From contig JBGTFE010000146.1 in NCBI GenBank assembly GCA_041747435.1, positions 21,686 to 85,685 on the forward strand: a stretch of DNA of 64,000 nt, in the 5' to 3' direction. This document shows positions 17,375 through 25,980 of the stretch, in pieces. Made by a program: the position numbers and the translations under genes. How positions within the stretch are numbered: the first letter of the stretch is position 1; the number at the start of each line of letters is the position of its first letter. Source of the stretch: JBGTFE01 sp041747435 (lineage in GTDB: Bacteria; Acidobacteriota; Blastocatellia; Pyrinomonadales; Pyrinomonadaceae). The notes beneath the pieces were generated by a model that did not search any database, was not told the DNA's origin, and was given only the letters and a program-made list of their open reading frames with translations.

Positions 17375-20300
17375 TTAAAATCTCTTTCTCAAACGAACTT
17401 CAAAGCTAAAGACATTATTATTCTGCGTGACGTTGCTCAATGAACGCTGCTCGTATTTGGCGACAAACGACAAGCGATTCGAAACACGGTATTCGAGCGC
17501 CAGCACCTGATTTTTGTCTTCGGAAATATTGGTCGAATACGTTATCAAAAGATTACGGTTTATCTGCCGCCCAACCGTCAATCGCGCCGTCGGATTCAGC
17601 CGATTTCCCGAAATTATCGGGTCGATCTCAAATCGATTCAATCCGAAAAGCTTATCGGTCGCTTTGCTCAGCGGTTTGTTAATAATTTCGTCCGCCAGAA
17701 TTTCGGTTGCCGTATTGATTCCCGATTGCGCAAGCGTCGGAATTCCGGCTTCGGTATTGGATAAATTTCCGGTCGTGATCAAAGAAACGACGTCTGCATT
17801 CGGCAATGCCGGATTCGAGCGAACCGAGGCGTTGAGCGATTCTGTGTCCGTCAAAGGTCCGGTCAGGTTGACAAAGATCTGATAACCGTTGATCTCTGTT
17901 TCCGCCTGCAGCGTGATGTAAGGCTCGATGCTTGTGTTCGGCGGAAATTCGAGCACGCCGCGCTGCACTTCGTAGCGCTCTTTGCGAAAAAAGATCGTGC
18001 CGCCGTTTGCCGTTATTCTTCCGGAAATTTGCGGTTCGTCAATGTCGCCGGTTACGCGCAGCGAAGCCGAAGCCGTTAAGTCGGCGATGTTGTTGCGGAC
18101 GACGAGCGCGTCGCGTCCTTCGATGATGAGATCAAGCTGCGCCGCGCCAAAAAACGAACCGGAGCTTATTTTTTCGAGCGAGCCTTCGCTTCGCGTTCCG
18201 ATCACGTTTGCGAGGTCGATATCCTTTGTATAAAGGCTGCGCCGCGCAAGAATTCTTCCCGAAATCCTCGTGGCGAGCTGGTTTTTATTGTCGCGTCTGC
18301 CGTTAATTTCGATGTCCGCATTTCCAGTTGTAAGAAAATCCTTCGGCAGTGGGACGGTAACATTATTGCCGTTAAGCCCGATCCTGAACGCCTGTAAAGC
18401 CAAGCCTTGAAGCTGCGCGCCGCCCGAGATCGAAACTCTTCCGCCGCCGAGAAAACCGGTCAACTCGTCGATCTGCGCCTGATTTGACGTGAAAATGATG
18501 CGTCCCTTGATACGGTCGAGTGTCAGGCGTTCCGATCCGACAAAAGTTGACACCGCCGCGTTTTGAGCGATCGCTGTTCCGTTCAAACGCGCGGTTTTAT
18601 TTGGTCCGGTCATGCGAATATCGACTGCCGTGAGTCCGGAAAAGAATGTGTTTGGCGAGATCGCGTTCAAGATGCGAAGGTTTACGGTTCCATCAATGTT
18701 TAGATTGTTGATGCCATCATCCGTCAAAGCTTTTGTTCCGGCAATTACGATGTTTGAGCCGCCGCCCGCGAATTTCGAGCTTTCAAAAACGATCTCGCGC
18801 GTATTGAATCGAACGACAACCGGCTCGGTCGCAACCAGCGGCGTTTCGTCGATCTGCAGCGCAAGCTGGCTGAATTCGGCTGAGCCGCTCAAATTCCCAG
18901 CCGTCAGTTCTCGTTTGCCGGCGTCGTTCACGGCTGAAAGATTTCCCGCGACAAAAACTTTGCCGGTCGCGCGCCCCGAAAACGCGACCTCGTCGGCAAG
19001 ATCGAATTTCCGCCGGATTATCGTAAGAAGCGGTGTAAGTTCCGTATTGTTAAAATCACTCTCGGCGCGAAACGGCATATTTTCGTCCGCAAAATTGACG
19101 TTTGCCGTGACGATTTGCTGCTGTCCTTCAAATGATGCCGTTAAATTGACGTCAAGCTGCTGATTTTCGGTTTTTCCGGTAAATGCGACTTCGCCGATCG
19201 AGCTTCCGTCGTAAGTTACGCTGCGACCGGTTCCGCTGAAATTTATGTTGTAAGTTCGCGAATCGCTGCCGATTCCGAGCGCCGTCGCCCGCAGATCGAC
19301 GATTCCGTTGATATCCTGATAATTCGAATTATTCGGTATAAACGGGCGAACGCGCGCAAATTCGACATTTTTGGTTTCCACGTTAAAGTTAAAAGCGGTC
19401 GAATCGGTGTTGTAAGTTCCGTTTGCCTGAAGCGAGCCTTCGCCGAATTTTATGTTAAGAGATTCAAAGTTGATAAGCGTTCCGACAAAAGTCGCGCGCG
19501 CCGTAAAGCCGTCAAACGGCTGTCCGTCGATCGTTCCGGCAGACGATGTGATGTCCGCCTCGCCCGACATATTTTTCGGCAAGCCGCTCAAGTTAATTTT
19601 GCCCGAAGTTTGCGCTTGAAAATTTCTGAGCTGCTCGGGTACAGAGCCTTCGACCGGCAAAGCCGCAAGCAAATTTCCGGTGTTTATCTTGTTCAGAGTC
19701 GCCTGAACGGAAATGTTATTTTCTCCGCCGTTCGGAATACTGACGTTAAACGTAAGATTTCCGCCGCCCGCGGGCTCCTGCAGAATGCCATTTTTGAATT
19801 CGGTTCCGAGCGGCGAAACAAAAATATCGGAGGCGAGCGAGCCGAGATTGCGCTGCCGGAGCGAAACAGAATCGACCGAAGCGCGTCCGTCGACGGTCGG
19901 ATCCGAATAATTTCCCGTCAAAGTTCCCCTGAATTTCAAGTTTCCGGCAAATTCGGCTTGGTACGAGTTAAGCTGTTCTTCAAGATCCGGCGAGATTTCC
20001 AGAAAGCGGACGAGATGATCTATCTCGCTCGCATCGGTTGAATTTAAAGCGAGGTTTAAATTTGAATCGCTTCCGTTCAGATCGAGCCGACCGCTTGCGT
20101 TAAATTCGCTTCGTTCGGAGTTCAGCCGCGCAACGTCGAGATCAAATAGTCCGTTCGTTGCGGTCGCTTCGATGCGTCCCGTTACCGGAATCAAACCTTT
20201 CGACGCATTTCCCGCGCTAGCCGCGATGTCCGCGGTCAAGCTGCCGCTCGCCGTTCTAAAATCCGTCCCCGCGAAAGTAAAATTAACTTTGCCGGTCGTT

Positions 20301-22519
20301 TGTCCTTCGATCGGGACGACACGACCGCCCGTCAAAGACAACAGCTTTCCGAGATCAAGATTTGAAAAATCAGCATTGAGATTTGATTGATTTCGCGCGT
20401 TAAATGCGATCGTTGCGTTGCCATCCAGACGTCCGTTCATTACGTCCGCCGCAATTTTTGTCAGGGCTACTTGATCGTTATTGACCGCAACGCTCGCGGT
20501 TGCCGCGCCGAGCGTGACGCTGCCGATCGTGCCGCCGCCGAGACTCATATCTGCGCTCGCGCGGTAGCGTCCGGAAGGTTCGAGCACAAAAACCGGTTTG
20601 TAAATTTTTACGTTTTCGAGCGCGCCGCCTGGCAAGTCTTCATTTTTTACGAGCGTGACGTTGCCGGCATCAATGTCGGCGGAAGTCGCTTCGATCACGC
20701 CGCGCCGGATCGTCAACCGAACGCCGGCAACATTCAAACTTCCAAGGATCGCCGCGCCGGTTTCGATCTTTGCAACTTGCGTGTTTTTTGAAAAGATCAC
20801 GGTTTCGTTTGGCGTGTCGCGAATGGCAACGTCCATTGCGTTTACATCGCCGATAACGGCACCGCTTGCGTCAACGCGCTCGGAGCGAAAGTTTTTCGCG
20901 GTAATATCCGTCGTTCCTTTTTGCGTCCTGAGCCGAAAATCGTTCGCCGAAAGATTTTTGAGTTTTGCTTTATCGATCTGTCCGCCGCCGGCTTGCAAAC
21001 TGTCAATTTCAACGGTCGCGCCCTGCGGACGATCCTTGATTCGCGCGTTCTTTCCTTTTACATTCTGAAGTTCGATATTTTTTAGTTTGAATTTTGAAGC
21101 ACCTGCGTTCGGCGCGCTAACGTCCGTGTTTCCGCCGCTTGACGAAAGCTTTACGCTGCTCGCCTGAAGATTTTCAAATTCGAGATCGTCGAGCTTAAAG
21201 TTGCGCGTTCGCGCGTTGCCGATAGTCGCCGCGAGCTGTTTGTCTTTGTATTCGGCGACGGCATCGGTGATAAAAAGCCCGCCGAGGCTTCCCAAAGGCG
21301 ATTTTGCGGCGGCGGCTTGAAGTTCACCAACCCAGCGGAAATCCGTTCCGGTGCCGCGGACATTTCCGATCATCTGCAAAAAGTCGATCCGAAAATCTTC
21401 AAATGTCAAAAGCTCGGCGATCGCCTTGCCGTTCGCTTCATACATCGAATTCGTGCCCGCGACCGTCGCGGTAACGTTTAGCGCTTTGAGATAAATTCCA
21501 AAAGCCGAAAGCGCTTCCGAATCCGCTTTTCCCTCAATTCGATAATTTTCACCTTCGCCGGAAACTTTTCCGTTAAAATTTGCAAAGCCGCGCAGCGCCG
21601 TTCCGATCGGCAAAAGATTAGAAGTTTGCGTCAAATCGATCGACGACGTGATATTGAGCTCATATTGCAGTCGTTCCCAATCGGTGAGCTTGCCCGTCAA
21701 AGTCGATTCGCCGATCGGTGTCGTCAATTTTAGCTCGGTGATCTCGGCTCCTTTGTCATCGGCGATTCCGCGCGCGCGAATGTCGATCGGCTCGAGCGGA
21801 TGATCGTCGTAAACAAAGATCGATTCGGTTGAGCTGATTTCGAAGTTGTAGCGTTTTTGCTCGTCGGGAACGGCAAAGGTTGTCGGTTCGAGAAAGAAGA
21901 CGAGATTTTTTGCGTCGGCGGAAATTTTGTGCTGTACGTCGCCAAAATGGATCAAACCTTCACGAAGAGAGAATTTGATCGAATCGTAGGTGAAATTTAC
22001 GCGCGTGCCTTCTTTGTCTTCGACAAAATTCAGATTGGAAAAATTCGATTTGCCGTTTTCGTCAAATTTTACCCAGACTTCGGCGCCGTTAATATCGGTC
22101 GAATCGACCTTGATGTCGCGGCTCAATTGCCAGGCGTAAAGATCCTGAATGGTCAAGCCGATCTTTGCGTCGCGGATAAAAAAAAGTTTCTCGCCGGTTA
22201 GCTTGTCGTTAAAGGTCGCGTTGTGAAGCTCAAGTTCGAGAGGCGAAACAGTTACGCGGAAAACATCCGCATCGAAAACGACCCCGATATCCGCCATTTT
22301 GTTCACAAACTGCGTTTTTATGTAACTATCGAAAGCGCCGTAGCGGTAGAAAACAAACACCAAAATGACGATCAAGACGAGCAAAATCCCAAGAATTCCG
22401 CCGCTAATTCCCACATTTCGACGCGTGAAAAGCCTTCGGCGTTTTGGCGTCTTTGAGATTTCTGCCGGTGAAGTTTCCGTCTGTTCAGTTTCTTCGTTCT
22501 TGTTGTTTTCTCCAGACAT
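17375..22519 (-). CDS. tamB: TamB-family (DUF490/AsmA-like) translocation and assembly protein
   Basis: About 1714 residues from the ATG ending at 22519; a GTG seven codons earlier is possible but overlaps the upstream toxin gene. A basic N-terminal tail (KRRRLFTRRN) leads into one membrane helix (about residues 40-63) anchoring it in the inner membrane. The rest is a very long periplasmic beta-rich rod of repeating short strands with many N-G-x-L/I-N-x-x-G turns, ending in the conserved C-terminal TamB segment (NRNLLITYSTNI, EYRVSNRLSF) and terminal RKRF. Such proteins bridge inner and outer membranes and, with an Omp85 partner, move lipids or outer-membrane proteins. The partner gene is immediately downstream. 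Confidence 0.9.
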   Translation of the reverse strand: MSGENNKNEETEQTETSPAEISKTPKRRRLFTRRNVGISGGILGILLVLIVILVFVFYRYGAFDSYIKTQFVNKMADIGVVFDADVFRVTVSPLELELHNATFNDKLTGEKLFFIRDAKIGLTIQDLYAWQLSRDIKVDSTDINGAEVWVKFDENGKSNFSNLNFVEDKEGTRVNFTYDSIKFSLREGLIHFGDVQHKISADAKNLVFFLEPTTFAVPDEQKRYNFEISSTESIFVYDDHPLEPIDIRARGIADDKGAEITELKLTTPIGESTLTGKLTDWERLQYELNITSSIDLTQTSNLLPIGTALRGFANFNGKVSGEGENYRIEGKADSEALSAFGIYLKALNVTATVAGTNSMYEANGKAIAELLTFEDFRIDFLQMIGNVRGTGTDFRWVGELQAAAAKSPLGSLGGLFITDAVAEYKDKQLAATIGNARTRNFKLDDLEFENLQASSVKLSSSGGNTDVSAPNAGASKFKLKNIELQNVKGKNARIKDRPQGATVEIDSLQAGGGQIDKAKLKNLSANDFRLRTQKGTTDITAKNFRSERVDASGAVIGDVNAMDVAIRDTPNETVIFSKNTQVAKIETGAAILGSLNVAGVRLTIRRGVIEATSADIDAGNVTLVKNEDLPGGALENVKIYKPVFVLEPSGRYRASADMSLGGGTIGSVTLGAATASVAVNNDQVALTKIAADVMNGRLDGNATIAFNARNQSNLNADFSNLDLGKLLSLTGGRVVPIEGQTTGKVNFTFAGTDFRTASGSLTADIAASAGNASKGLIPVTGRIEATATNGLFDLDVARLNSERSEFNASGRLDLNGSDSNLNLALNSTDASEIDHLVRFLEISPDLEEQLNSYQAEFAGNLKFRGTLTGNYSDPTVDGRASVDSVSLRQRNLGSLASDIFVSPLGTEFKNGILQEPAGGGNLTFNVSIPNGGENNISVQATLNKINTGNLLAALPVEGSVPEQLRNFQAQTSGKINLSGLPKNMSGEADITSSAGTIDGQPFDGFTARATFVGTLINFESLNIKFGEGSLQANGTYNTDSTAFNFNVETKNVEFARVRPFIPNNSNYQDINGIVDLRATALGIGSDSRTYNINFSGTGRSVTYDGSSIGEVAFTGKTENQQLDVNLTASFEGQQQIVTANVNFADENMPFRAESDFNNTELTPLLTIIRRKFDLADEVAFSGRATGKVFVAGNLSAVNDAGKRELTAGNLSGSAEFSQLALQIDETPLVATEPVVVRFNTREIVFESSKFAGGGSNIVIAGTKALTDDGINNLNIDGTVNLRILNAISPNTFFSGLTAVDIRMTGPNKTARLNGTAIAQNAAVSTFVGSERLTLDRIKGRIIFTSNQAQIDELTGFLGGGRVSISGGAQLQGLALQAFRIGLNGNNVTVPLPKDFLTTGNADIEINGRRDNKNQLATRISGRILARRSLYTKDIDLANVIGTRSEGSLEKISSGSFFGAAQLDLIIEGRDALVVRNNIADLTASASLRVTGDIDEPQISGRITANGGTIFFRKERYEVQRGVLEFPPNTSIEPYITLQAETEINGYQIFVNLTGPLTDTESLNASVRSNPALPNADVVSLITTGNLSNTEAGIPTLAQSGINTATEILADEIINKPLSKATDKLFGLNRFEIDPIISGNRLNPTARLTVGRQINRNLLITYSTNISEDKNQVLALEYRVSNRLSFVAKYEQRSLSNVTQNNNVFSFEVRLRKRF

Positions 22520-22530
22520 AAATCTTAATT

Positions 22531-22926
22531 TTATAACCACAAAACTTTAAGATTCGGTTCAAGCGGTTTATATTCGGCGTCGCCGGTGACTAAAGTCGAA
22601 TTTAATTCCAAAGCAAGCGAAGCTGCAAAAGCATCGGCATAAGAAAGAGAAACGGTTGATTTTATTTTCGCTGCGTTTATTACCCTTTTGGTCGTAACGT
22701 GCTCGATAATAATTCCCGCACGTTCGACGAACTTCACGGATTGCTCCGCCCTGCTTACTCCGCTTTTTCGTGCCTGCATATAATAAAGCTCGCCCAGATT
22801 AATGACACTCATAACGGCTCTGCTTCGAGCTTGCAGCGTTTCGAGAATTATCTTGCGGACAATTTCAAAGTTTTTTTCCCGCCGTAAATACGCCAATAAA
22901 GCATAGGTGTCTAAAACATAATTCAT
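22531..22926 (-). CDS. PIN-domain toxin, VapC type
   Basis: A 131-residue PIN domain. The acidic active-site residues are visible as DTYALLAYL (Asp 6), NLGELYY (Glu about 46), YADAFAASLA (Asp about 97) and LVTGDAEY (Asp about 115), the standard arrangement for a Mg-dependent ribonuclease. In VapBC systems the toxin cleaves tRNA or rRNA and is held in check by a small partner whose gene is usually directly upstream; here such a gene sits 12 bases upstream. The tamB gene begins 11 bases downstream, so toxin and TamB may share a transcript, which is unusual company for a toxin. Confidence 0.88.
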   Translation of the reverse strand: MNYVLDTYALLAYLRREKNFEIVRKIILETLQARSRAVMSVINLGELYYMQARKSGVSRAEQSVKFVERAGIIIEHVTTKRVINAAKIKSTVSLSYADAFAASLALELNSTLVTGDAEYKPLEPNLKVLWL

Positions 22927-22938
22927 ATTTTCGAAAAA

Positions 22939-23175
22939 TTAGTTGAAGATATTTAATTTTCGCTTTTCCCGCTCCAACTCTTCAGCATGCTCGATAAGCA
23001 AATCTTCTGTAGTTGCTTCCGATGAAACAAATAGCTCGGCAAATTCGGCTTCGAGGTCTTCTATCGAATCCGCCGGCAAAATCATTTCTTTTTCGACAAT
23101 TTCAAGGACCGCTTCATAAACTTCTTTATTAAGCGGAATTGTTTGCCCGTTTTTCAGGGTTAAATTTGGCTGCAT
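22939..23175 (-). CDS. Probable antitoxin partner of the PIN toxin
   Basis: Although an upstream TTG is in frame, the ATG ending at 23175 has a good ribosome-binding site (AGAGGTAA about 11 bases before it), giving 78 residues. The protein is acidic, with a short N-terminal beta segment (LTLKNGQTIPL) and a helical C-terminal half rich in Glu (EDLLIEHAEELEREK), as expected for a region that wraps around and blocks a PIN toxin. I do not recognise a named DNA-binding antitoxin family (no clear AbrB, RHH or Phd signature). The call rests mainly on position directly before the toxin. Confidence 0.65.
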   Translation of the reverse strand: MQPNLTLKNGQTIPLNKEVYEAVLEIVEKEMILPADSIEDLEAEFAELFVSSEATTEDLLIEHAEELEREKRKLNIFN

Positions 23176-23194
23176 TCTAATTACCTCTTTTAAT

Positions 23195-24322
23195 TTACAA
23201 CGAAACCGTCTCAACAATCTCTAGATCAAACGCTTCGAGCGCCGTGATGCGCGGCGGATGATTCGACAAAAGCCGAATTTTCCTTACGCCCAGATCGTTC
23301 AAAATCTGCGCCCCGATGCCGTAATCACGAAAGCTTCCGTAACCGGTTTTTTTTCGCGCCGCTTGAAAATCTACGTTCTTCTCCTGCATCAGCGCATAGG
23401 TTTGAAGTTGGTGGATCAAATCCAAATTATGTTCGCGCTGGCGAAGGTAAAGTATCACGCCTTTTCCGGCTTCGGAAATTTTTTGGAGAGAGGTTTTGAT
23501 CGCCTGCGATGCTTCGCCGATCTGTGAGCCGAGCATCGCAAAGGTGATATTCTCGGTTTGGACGCGCACCAAAACGGGTTCGGTTGTCTGCGAAACGTCG
23601 CCCATTCTAAAAGCTACATGTGTTTCGCCGTTCATAATATTTTCATAAATTGCGGCGCGAAACGTGCCATGATCAGTCGGCAGATCCGTCTCGACAACTT
23701 TTCTGACAAGTGTTTCCTTGTGAATCCGGTAACGGACGAGATCTGCGACCGAGATGATCTTCAAGTCGTGTCTTTCGGCAAATTTTACAAGCTCGGGAAG
23801 GCGTGACATCGTGCCGTCGTCGTTCATGATCTCGCAAATGACGCCCGCGGGATAACAACCGGCGATGCGCGCAATGTCGACGCTCGCCTCGGTTTGACCG
23901 ACGCGAACGAGCACGCCGCCCTTTTTTGCGCGAAGCGGGAAAACGTGCCCCGGACGCGCCAGATCGCTTGGCTTTGAAGCGCGATTGACCGCAGTCAGGA
24001 TCGTATGAGCGCGGTCTGCGGCGGAAATTCCGGTCGTCACGCCTTCTCTGGCTTCGATCGAGATCGTAAACGCCGTTCCCATGCTCGATGTATTTTCGGA
24101 TGTTTGCGGCGGAAGATTAAGGTCGTCGCAGCGCTCTTCGGTCAAAGGTAAACAGATAAGTCCGCGCGCATGCGTGATCATAAAATTTATGATCGCCGGC
24201 GTGACTCTTTCCGCCGCGCAGACGAGATCGCCCTCATTTTCGCGGTCTTCGTCATCGACGATAATTATCATTTTTCCCGCCGCAATATCGGCGGCGGCTT
24301 CTTCTATCGTGGCAAAAGGCAT
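23195..24322 (-). CDS. RibBA-type protein: active-looking DHBP synthase with a degenerate GTP cyclohydrolase II domain
   Basis: Residues 1-200 are 3,4-dihydroxy-2-butanone 4-phosphate synthase, with IIVDDEDRENEGDLV (metal-binding acidic loop), HARGLICLPL, TGISAADRA and RPGHVFPL, so it should convert ribulose 5-phosphate for riboflavin synthesis. Residues 205-375 have the GTP cyclohydrolase II fold (GYGSFRDYGIGAQIL, DLGVRKIRLLSN), but the zinc-binding block that normally reads as CLTGDVFGSxRCDCG is replaced by a sequence without any of the three cysteines, and the usual RQEGRGIGL is RQREHNLDL. The second half is therefore unlikely to open GTP; a separate RibA would be needed elsewhere. Proteins of this build have been called RibBX in other bacteria. 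No FMN riboswitch precedes the gene. Confidence 0.85.
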   Translation of the reverse strand: MPFATIEEAAADIAAGKMIIIVDDEDRENEGDLVCAAERVTPAIINFMITHARGLICLPLTEERCDDLNLPPQTSENTSSMGTAFTISIEAREGVTTGISAADRAHTILTAVNRASKPSDLARPGHVFPLRAKKGGVLVRVGQTEASVDIARIAGCYPAGVICEIMNDDGTMSRLPELVKFAERHDLKIISVADLVRYRIHKETLVRKVVETDLPTDHGTFRAAIYENIMNGETHVAFRMGDVSQTTEPVLVRVQTENITFAMLGSQIGEASQAIKTSLQKISEAGKGVILYLRQREHNLDLIHQLQTYALMQEKNVDFQAARKKTGYGSFRDYGIGAQILNDLGVRKIRLLSNHPPRITALEAFDLEIVETVSL

Positions 24323-24387
24323 CGTAGTAAATTCTAGCTAAAACCTTTCTCATTTACCATTTATCAATTAACATTTACCATTAAAAA

Positions 24388-25545
24388 ATGCCTTTCGAAT
24401 TAAAACTTGCATGGAAATATTCGCGCGCGCGGCGCAAAAGTCTCGCGCGTTTTACTTCCGTGGTCGCCGTTATGGGAATCGCCGCGGGCGTTGCAAGTTT
24501 GATCATCGCGCAGGCTTTGGCAAATGGTTTTGCGGACGAAATGAAGGACAAAATTCTCGCAAACACGGCGCATGTCTCGGTTTTTTCGGATACGGGCGCG
24601 AAGATCGAATATTGGCAGGAAATTAAAACCGGAATCGAACGGCTGGACAATGTCAGCGAAGTTTCCGCGACGAGTTATGAAAACGCGTTTGTGATCGGTT
24701 CGGACTCAATAAACCACGCGCTTCTAAAAGTTCATTATTCAGAATCCTACGTTCAAAGTTCGGGAAAAACTGAAATTTCTATCGGAGAAAAGCTGGCGGA
24801 GAAAGCAAAACTAGCGATCGGCGACGAAGCGGAGATCGTAATTCTTGAAAACCAGATAGAGCCGCGGCGCGTAAAAGTTCTTGTCGCCGAAATTTTTCGA
24901 ACGGGACTTTACGAATACGATTCGACGTGGATACGCATTTCGCCCGAAGATTTTGCCGCGCTTTACGGTGAAAAATTTTTCGCGCCAAAGGTTTTGAATA
25001 TTTCGGTTGAGAACATTTACAAAGCGCGCGAAACGGCAAACGAGATCAAGGAAAAGCTCGGAGATGACTTCAAAATTCTCGATTGGCAGGAAGCAAACCA
25101 GCCGCTTTTTGCCGCTTTGAGTTTGGAAAGAAAGGTTTCGCTTGTCGTGATTTCGCTGATCATTTTTATCGCGGCATTGAATATTACGACGACGCTCGCG
25201 CTGCTCGTCAACGAACGAAAACTCGACATTGCCGTTTTGCGAACGTGCGGCGCAAAGACGCGAAAAATAGTGTCGATCTTTTTGCTTGAAGGTTTGTTTC
25301 TCGGATTTTTCGGAATCGCTCTGGGCGTAATTTTCGGTTTATTCGGCTGTTTCGCGGGAAATTATTTTAAGTTGATAAGACTATCCGAAGAAGTTTATTC
25401 GCTAAGCTCGATCCCGTTTCACGCGGATTTCGGCGAGGTTATGTTGATCGTTTTGGTCGCTTTGTTTCTTTGCCTTGCGGCATGCGTTTTCCCGGCGTTT
25501 AAGGCAAGCAAAATAAAGCCGTTGGAAAATTTGCGAACGCAGTAG
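24388..25545 (+). CDS. ABC transporter permease, LolC/LolE (FtsX) family
   Basis: The 385-residue protein has the topology of lipoprotein-releasing permeases: one N-terminal membrane helix (about 22-45), a large periplasmic domain (about 46-255) and three C-terminal helices (about 258-280, 305-330, 352-375). The N-terminal segment LAWKYSRARRKSL and the ISLIIFIAALNITTTL helix are characteristic of LolC/E. With an ATPase (LolD) it would extract lipoproteins from the inner membrane for delivery to the outer membrane. No LolD gene is next to it, so its partner is encoded elsewhere. It is preceded by a short AT-rich repeat-like spacer (24349-24387) and transcribed divergently from the RibBA gene. 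Confidence 0.85.
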   Translation: MPFELKLAWKYSRARRKSLARFTSVVAVMGIAAGVASLIIAQALANGFADEMKDKILANTAHVSVFSDTGAKIEYWQEIKTGIERLDNVSEVSATSYENAFVIGSDSINHALLKVHYSESYVQSSGKTEISIGEKLAEKAKLAIGDEAEIVILENQIEPRRVKVLVAEIFRTGLYEYDSTWIRISPEDFAALYGEKFFAPKVLNISVENIYKARETANEIKEKLGDDFKILDWQEANQPLFAALSLERKVSLVVISLIIFIAALNITTTLALLVNERKLDIAVLRTCGAKTRKIVSIFLLEGLFLGFFGIALGVIFGLFGCFAGNYFKLIRLSEEVYSLSSIPFHADFGEVMLIVLVALFLCLAACVFPAFKASKIKPLENLRTQ

Positions 25546-25549
25546 CCAT

Positions 25550-25753
25550 TTATTTTTTGGTCAAACTTATGATCAAAAGAATTATGCCGATCGGAAATCC
25601 GCCCAGCGCGACTACTATCGCCATCACCAATGCCAGATGAATGAAGCCGCCCACCGACGAGGGCGCCGCGAACATACCGCCAATCCAGATCAGCATAAGC
25701 AGGACGAATAAACCGGCGCTTGCGCCTAGAGTGATAATAGCGGCTTTTCTCAT
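25550..25753 (-). CDS. Small two-helix membrane protein
   Basis: A 67-residue protein; the chosen ATG (ending at 25753) has a GGAG ribosome-binding site about nine bases before it, better than the upstream in-frame start. Two hydrophobic helices (about residues 5-27 and 38-62) are joined by a short polar loop, and the chain ends in a Lys-Lys. No family is recognised. It is convergent with the permease gene, with only 4 bases between the stop codons, and about 230 bases upstream of the Clp ATPase gene, which is divergent from it. Confidence 0.6.
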   Translation of the reverse strand: MRKAAIITLGASAGLFVLLMLIWIGGMFAAPSSVGGFIHLALVMAIVVALGGFPIGIILLIISLTKK

Positions 25754-25924
25754 TTGTGATTCTCCATTTTTGAAAATTTTTTGTTCTTTAACGCTATCAA
25801 ATACGCCAAAACACACGCAAGAAAAAAAATCAGATAAAATATCGTTCCGGAGCGATTTTCTTTTGGATTTTTGCGGGCTTTGAGACTGTATTGAAACGTC
25901 TCGGAAAATTTAATCTTGAAAAAT

Positions 25925-25955
25925 TTGTTCCAAAGGTTCAGACTTTGGTTATAAT
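25925..25955 (+). promoter_or_regulatory. Possible promoter of the Clp ATPase gene
   Basis: A perfect TATAAT at 25950-25955 lies 25 bases before the start codon, with TTGTTC at 25925-25930 as a possible -35 element, 19 bases upstream. The -10 match is strong; spacing is slightly long. Confidence 0.45.
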
Positions 25956-25980
25956 AAGATTCTTTTGAAAGTCAGCAATT

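Noticed and set aside
24323..24387. FMN riboswitch upstream of the RibBA gene
   Set aside because: Only 65 bases separate the divergent starts and the conserved junction sequences are absent.
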